In this document: one piece after another, positions 24,947 through 27,884 of the stretch
Layout: every line of letters begins with the position of its first letter
Position numbering within the stretch: the first letter of the stretch is position 1
Source: an uncultured Bacteroides sp.
Lineage (GTDB): Bacteria; Bacteroidota; Bacteroidia; Bacteroidales; Bacteroidaceae
Reading direction: 5' to 3'
NCBI GenBank assembly: GCA_900546355.1
Contig: URCM01000032.1
Location: 1-27,884, forward strand
Length of the DNA stretch: 27,884 nucleotides
Program-made: the position numbers and the translations under genes
The notes under the pieces: generated by a model
What the model saw: only the letters and a program-made list of their open reading frames with translations
What the model was told of the DNA's origin: nothing
The model's database searches: none

Positions 24947-25006
24947 GAAGTATATATCCATAGGCGGATGCAGTATATATTCAACCGCCCATGCAGTATA
25001 TATTAG
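24947..25006. repeat. 23-bp tandem repeat, about 2.5 units
   Basis: The units start at 24947, 24970 and 24993 and share the core GCAGTATATATTCA or GAAGTATATATCCA followed by a GGCGGAT/CCGCCCAT block, whose alternate strands can pair (AGGCGGAT with ACCGCCCAT). Length and the GTATATAT core resemble the 22-bp array at 18165. It lies precisely at the boundary between the import operon and the transposase fragment. Confidence 0.75.
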
Positions 25007-25365
25007 AGTTTATGTTTTTTCAGCTTCTGATAACGGCTGTCTGATTTCTTGGGAACATCGGGAATCATAATCTTCGTCCCGTTAATTTCCTTCTTGCCTC
25101 TATATCCTCTATCGCCAGCCAGTACTTTAATCTTTCTTCCAGTCAACTGTTCTGCCTGTTCCAAGGAACCTCGATGGTATGCCCGTCATATTCGTTGCGA
25201 AAGGACATGACTCCAAGAATAATTCCTGTGACAGAACGTATGATGGATACCTTGTTACCGAATTCGTATTTTTTATGTTCTTTGCCCTTGCTGATACATT
25301 GCACGTCCGGCTCATGGATGGAATAAATCTTTTTCCGGCTGTTCCGCCTTTGAGATAGAACGATA
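25003..25365 (-). pseudogene. IS5-like transposase fragment, frameshifted and truncated at both ends
   Basis: The minus strand reads KKIYSIHEPDVQCISKGKEH then KKYEFGNKVSI, the conserved central block of one IS5-type DDE transposase group. After IE (about 25166) one base is missing, and the next frame continues SLEQAEQLTGRKIKVLAGDR then GYRGKKEINGTKIMIPDVPK, containing the second catalytic Asp (GDRGYRG). It stops after KLKKHKL at 25003-25005, before the catalytic Glu region. The N-terminal half is missing: from about 25366 the sequence switches to a different protein. It cannot make an active enzyme. Confidence 0.8.
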
Positions 25366-25725
25366 AAACTGGATTTCATCAGCCGGAATGCCGAAGCGTA
25401 CCAGCTTCTCCTTGATGTTGGTATAGATATTCTACTTGTTAGGCTTGTAGGTGCTTAGGTCGCTGAACACAAACTGCGTACCCTTGTTGATTGCAGAGCA
25501 TACATAGTAGTCTATATTGTCCGGGCGCAAATGGAAGACTTATTACCGGCATCATCGCTGAACTTCTCACCCAAAAGGCCATGTCGAGAGCTATATTGCG
25601 AGCCACATTGGTAGCAATGAGTATCTTTGCCTTGTCGAGGTTGTCCGGCTTGATCATGCCAAGCCCAAGTCTTCCCAGTTTCCGCTACCGGTAAAGGCAA
25701 CGAGGCATCCTTCAGTACATTGTAT
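25366..25725 (-). pseudogene. Remnant of a large SNF2-type helicase / N6-methylase gene of a mobile element
   Basis: Several frames on the minus strand must be joined: NVLKDASLPLP, then WEDLGLGMIKPDNLDKAKIL with ATNVARNIALDM, then LLGEKFSDDAGNKSSICART, then YYVCSAINKGTQFVFSDLST, YKPN, a stop codon, and NIYTNIKEKLVRFGIPADEI ending QF at 25366. As I recall, this is the helicase C-terminal part of the very large methylase-helicase proteins carried by Bacteroides conjugative and mobilisable elements. At least three frameshifts or stops are needed, so it is old debris. The gene's other parts are absent. Confidence 0.65.
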
Positions 25726-25764
25726 TAACTTACAACGGTAAAATTGTTTTTAGCCTTTAGGGTA
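25726..25764. other. Junction between divergent gene remnants
   Basis: A short stretch between the minus-strand helicase remnant and a plus-strand frame. No motif was recognised. Confidence 0.3.
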
Positions 25765-25914
25765 ATGTCCCTGCGTGAAATCACCAACTACCATGCCGCA
25801 GACATGATAAATCTTGATGTGCCGGAGAAAAACGCCCGTTCCCTCTCTCATATGCCGACAATTGAACAGGAAGAAATTGAATTCCCTAAAACGAGAAATC
25901 AAGCATTGTATTGA
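25765..25914 (+). pseudogene. Unidentified 49-codon plus-strand frame, probably a C-terminal remnant
   Basis: The frame reads MSLREITNYHAADMINLDVP then EKNARSLSHMPTIEQEEIEF and ends PKTRNQALY. Codon use and amino-acid mix look like real protein, and the frame is open upstream as far as about 25750 (FLAFRV). I do not recognise it. It abuts, convergently, the immunity-like gene (stop codons one base apart, at 25914 and 25916). It may be the tail of another mobile-element gene. Confidence 0.35.
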
Positions 25915-25915
25915 A

Positions 25916-26392
25916 CTATATAGCGTCATTCTCTGATATGATGGAGTTCTCTATAAAGATGTCTTTTACAGCCTGAAGCAGTTTCTCTTTTTCGAATTTC
26001 TTCAATTTGTCCGGATATTTTAAGGTCTTTAAAAAGTCTATGAATGAAAGGGCTAAATATTTGAGACATTCTTCTTTCGTAGTCAACCTAAAATAGCCTT
26101 CGAAATCCACCACAAAATCTACCGTGAGGCATTTATACATTCTTACTTCAGGAGTTACAGAACCCCTAAATTTCAAAGTTTTATCCTCATAGTATTTAGG
26201 ACGACGTGCTTGAAAGAATTGACCGAACATCGGTGACAAGCATATAAGGCCTATACATATTTCTCCCACCAAATCAGAATTAAATCTAAGTAATCCTTTT
26301 GATAGTACACTCTCAAATGCATAGAGTGCATCTTTATAGAAGCTAAAACTTGAAAGTTCTCTGGATGTTTCTATTGCAAATGTCGTTTTCAT
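25916..26392 (-). CDS. Candidate immunity protein of a polymorphic toxin
   Basis: The 158-residue cytoplasmic protein has no signal or membrane segment and is mostly predicted helix, beginning MKTTFAIETSRELSSFSFYK and ending in a Lys/Glu-rich helical tail (KKFEKEKLLQAVKDIFIENS). A central block, RGSVTPEVRMYKCLTVDFVV then DFEGYFRLTTKEE, is more strand-like. I do not know the family by sequence. The immunity role is inferred from position: it lies 65 nt directly downstream of a toxin-tail fragment on the same strand, with low GC like many toxin-immunity pairs, and it has its own strong promoter. Unlike everything around it, the gene is intact, as expected if loss is harmful or was so recently. 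Confidence 0.6.
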   Translation of the reverse strand: MKTTFAIETSRELSSFSFYKDALYAFESVLSKGLLRFNSDLVGEICIGLICLSPMFGQFFQARRPKYYEDKTLKFRGSVTPEVRMYKCLTVDFVVDFEGYFRLTTKEECLKYLALSFIDFLKTLKYPDKLKKFEKEKLLQAVKDIFIENSIISENDAI

Positions 26393-26419
26393 ACCTTGTT
26401 ATTTTAATAGAACAATATA

Positions 26420-26450
26420 CAAATATAATCGTTTTTCTTATACATACAAA
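26420..26450 (-). promoter_or_regulatory. Consensus promoter for the immunity-like gene
   Basis: The minus strand carries TTTG (26447-26450), 19 nt, then TATATTTG (26420-26427), a textbook Bacteroidetes promoter. The start codon at 26392 would follow a leader of about 20 nt. It lies in the gap after the toxin fragment, so the immunity gene does not depend on toxin transcription. Confidence 0.75.
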
Positions 26451-26457
26451 AGATAGT

Positions 26458-26703
26458 TTATTTAAAACGTTTATTACCTGGAGGCAATTGGCCATGTTCA
26501 AAAAAATACCAGTACAACATTATTTTTTCTTGTATCAAAATTTCCGTTTTTGTTCCATAAAATAGTCTTACCATTTCAAAATTATTCTTTTCATATGATT
26601 TTTGATCATAACGTTTATCTCCTTGTGTCGTTTCTCCATACTTCCATACATCACCTTGTTTCATATAAACCATTGAATTTGTTCTTACATTCCTATAAAG
26701 CCA
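26458..26703 (-). pseudogene. C-terminal toxin fragment, GIY-YIG-like nuclease, 5' end lost
   Basis: The in-frame sequence runs WLYRNVRTNSMVYMKQGDVW, KYGETTQGDKRYDQKSYEKN, then ILIQEKIMLYWYFFEHGQLP and ends PGNKRFK. The order Y...KYG.T....RY......E.....GN fits a GIY-YIG nuclease fold as used in Rhs- and wall-associated-type polymorphic toxins. The frame stays open for 10 codons before the first Met (26673) and then meets a TGA at 26704-26706, next to the end of the insertion sequence (26709), so this is the beheaded tail of a longer gene, not a small complete one. No delivery domain remains. The fold call is by eye; toxin context is supported by the adjacent immunity-like gene. Confidence 0.6.
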
Positions 26704-26708
26704 TCATG

Positions 26709-27710
26709 AGAGTTTATGTAAATTAGTTATGATAGTTCCAAGGGTTGATTTTAATTCTGAGATTATGCAGTGCCATACATGTGGAAAAGATGTTTTCTAC
26801 AAAGTTGTTTGCCCTGAGCCTGCACTCGTCTTTGACGATGCGCATGACTTTCGCGCTTCCTATGGCATGTTCTATACGCACCCTGATGGCGGAAACTTTC
26901 TTGTTGTATTCCTTGTCCTGCCTGGAAAGTTCTTTCCCTTTGGGCTTCTTGACCGGCTGTATGATTTCCACCCCCTCAGGCTCATAGCCTTGGTATCCCG
27001 TATCTTGATACAAGGTGCAAGGCACAGGAAAAGAATACATTGTGTCAGCCATCTTCTTGTCGTGGGTCTTGCCGGAAACGGTCTGACTGACAAATATGAC
27101 CAGACAAGCCATCGTTACAATGACGGCGTTCTTGACCGTGTGCCTCTTTTTCTTACCGCTGTAACGCTCCTTTTGCATGTCCCGGTCTGCCGGACGGGGA
27201 ATCTCCCGTTCCGTCCCGTCATGAAGAAGCACCGGTTTGCCCCCGTCCTTGGAAAGTTCCGCCAGCCGTTCGGCAAGCTCCTTGTCTGTTTCTGCGGGGA
27301 CAAGACCTTTCGCTTTAAGGGACAGACGAAGGATTTTAGTCAGGCAATGGATGAATATGTTGCAGTGCTTCTGGTTCATTCCGAAACAGGCCGCATGATA
27401 TTCCTGCAACGGGTTGTTTTTCAAATAAACCAAAATGAAGAACAGGCGGTCGGATATGCTGGGAAGGGGGCTGTTCTTGTAGATGGAAGGACTGCGGCGT
27501 TTTCCGCTACGGCGTTCCCCGGTCATTTCATACTCGGACAAATAATCCTCATGCGCAGCCTCGAAATAAGGGAGAAGCGCACAAAACTGTTCATGGCTAA
27601 CTCCCGTCAAGGCACGGAAACTTTTGCTGTTGTCTTTATGGTCGTGGTAATTCATGTTGCAAAGGTACGCGTATGCGCGATATATAACAAATCTAAATTA
27701 CATAAACTCT
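26709..27710. mobile_element. IS5-family insertion sequence, about 1.0 kb, apparently complete
   Basis: The left end AGAGTTTATGTAAATTAG (26709-26726) matches the reverse complement of the right end (27693-27710), with one mismatch in 18. The ends enclose one intact transposase gene whose stop codon lies inside the left repeat. The flanking bases (ATG on the left, ATT on the right) do not give a clean target duplication, so the exact boundaries may be off by a few bases, or the flanks may have been rearranged. Confidence 0.85.
26723..27655 (-). CDS. IS5-family DDE transposase
   Basis: The 310-residue transposase is full length for this group. An N-terminal helix-turn-helix region (about 65-120, SDRLFFILVYLKNNPLQEYH and ACFGMNQKHCNIFIHCLTKI) precedes the DDE catalytic domain: Asp 146 in LLHDGTEREI, Asp 218 in LYQDTGYQGY, and Glu 262 in RVRIEHAIGSAK. 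YSGKKKRHTVKNAVIV after the first Asp is the usual family signature. No frameshift or internal stop is seen, so the element could be active. It reads toward the toxin fragment on the same strand. Confidence 0.93.
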   Translation of the reverse strand: MNYHDHKDNSKSFRALTGVSHEQFCALLPYFEAAHEDYLSEYEMTGERRSGKRRSPSIYKNSPLPSISDRLFFILVYLKNNPLQEYHAACFGMNQKHCNIFIHCLTKILRLSLKAKGLVPAETDKELAERLAELSKDGGKPVLLHDGTEREIPRPADRDMQKERYSGKKKRHTVKNAVIVTMACLVIFVSQTVSGKTHDKKMADTMYSFPVPCTLYQDTGYQGYEPEGVEIIQPVKKPKGKELSRQDKEYNKKVSAIRVRIEHAIGSAKVMRIVKDECRLRANNFVENIFSTCMALHNLRIKINPWNYHN

Positions 27711-27831
27711 ATTCATTTTTTTGGGGTATATATTGGTTGAATACGGACATTCCTGTTATCCTATATTGGGAAAAGGATTAGATTGTTGCGGCAAGACGTT
27801 TGTGCAAACTGAAGTTTAGATGCCGTTTGTT
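27711..27831. other. Flank between insertion sequence and end repeat
   Basis: About 120 bp with no credible gene. I translated the minus strand in the three frames looking for the missing upstream part of the toxin gene and found stops in every frame and no continuing sequence. Confidence 0.4.
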
Positions 27832-27884
27832 TTAAGAAGCTGTTTTGAATTTATCGTGCGATGATTTGGGATGAGTTTTTGAGG
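27832..27884. repeat. Right copy of 53-bp terminal inverted repeat
   Basis: TTAAGAAGCTGTTTTGAATT and the rest to the last base are the exact reverse complement of positions 1-53. Flanking sequence differs immediately inside the repeat on both sides, so the repeat boundary on the inner side is sharp, at TTAA. Confidence 0.9.

Noticed and set aside
25005..25014. AGAGTTTATG as a second terminal repeat of the 26709-27710 insertion sequence
   Set aside because: It matches the first 10 bases of the terminal repeat, but on the minus strand it reads as the in-frame tail of the transposase fragment (KKHKL, stop), and the following bases differ. Chance or a shared end cannot be separated, so no element is called from it.
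26729..27781. Plus-strand 350-codon frame across the insertion sequence
   Set aside because: Antisense to the intact DDE transposase, which has all three catalytic residues.

Overview
The window looks like a chromosomal piece of a gut Bacteroidales, most likely Bacteroides or Phocaeicola. The reasons are the protein families (DUF5687, DUF3575, DUF3868, Mfa1/Mfa2 fimbrillins, FISUMP lipoproteins), several promoters of the Bacteroidetes type (TTTG, about 19-23 nt, then TAnnTTTG), and lipoprotein signals throughout. There are no rRNA or tRNA genes and no CRISPR. The two ends carry the same 53-bp sequence in opposite orientation, so the window may be a whole assembly contig broken at a repeat.

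Layout. (1) 1-5.7 kb, minus strand: an M16 zinc protease and a DUF5687 membrane protein in one unit, bracketed by an imperfect inverted repeat of about 73 bp; then a nested palindromic intergenic repeat; then trxB. (2) 6.1-17.8 kb, minus strand: a nine-gene type V (Mfa/Fim-like) pilus locus. Its order in transcription is DUF3575 outer-membrane protein, DUF3868/OmpA-like protein, Mfa1-type major fimbrillin, Mfa2-type anchor, Mfa1-like accessory fimbrillin, fimbrillin-like lipoprotein, fimbrillin-FISUMP fusion (possible tip adhesin), and two more fimbrillin-clan lipoproteins. Several junctions overlap or nearly touch. (3) 17.9-18.4 kb: a divergent control region with a degenerate 22-bp tandem repeat and a relative of the end repeat. 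(4) 18.4-24.9 kb, plus strand: pheT, yebC, a repeat, then TSCPD protein, flavodoxin-like oxidoreductase, metal-chelate/cobalamin binding lipoprotein and FecCD/BtuC permease. The ATPase that should follow is cut down to a start of at most 26 codons. (5) 24.9-27.9 kb: an accessory scar with 23-bp tandem repeats, a frameshifted IS5-like transposase piece fused to a broken SNF2-type helicase/methylase piece, a candidate immunity gene with its own strong promoter, the C-terminal stub of a polymorphic toxin (GIY-YIG-like), and an apparently intact IS5-family element.

How the parts work together: the pilus locus supplies two outer-membrane or periplasmic helper proteins, stalk, anchor and several accessory or tip lipoproteins for one surface appendage. 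The plus-strand import genes form half of an iron/cobalamin uptake system that has lost its energising subunit, at least locally. The right end is a record of successive insertions and deletions that destroyed that operon and beheaded a toxin while sparing its presumed immunity gene. All family assignments come from reading translated sequence by eye; no database search was run.
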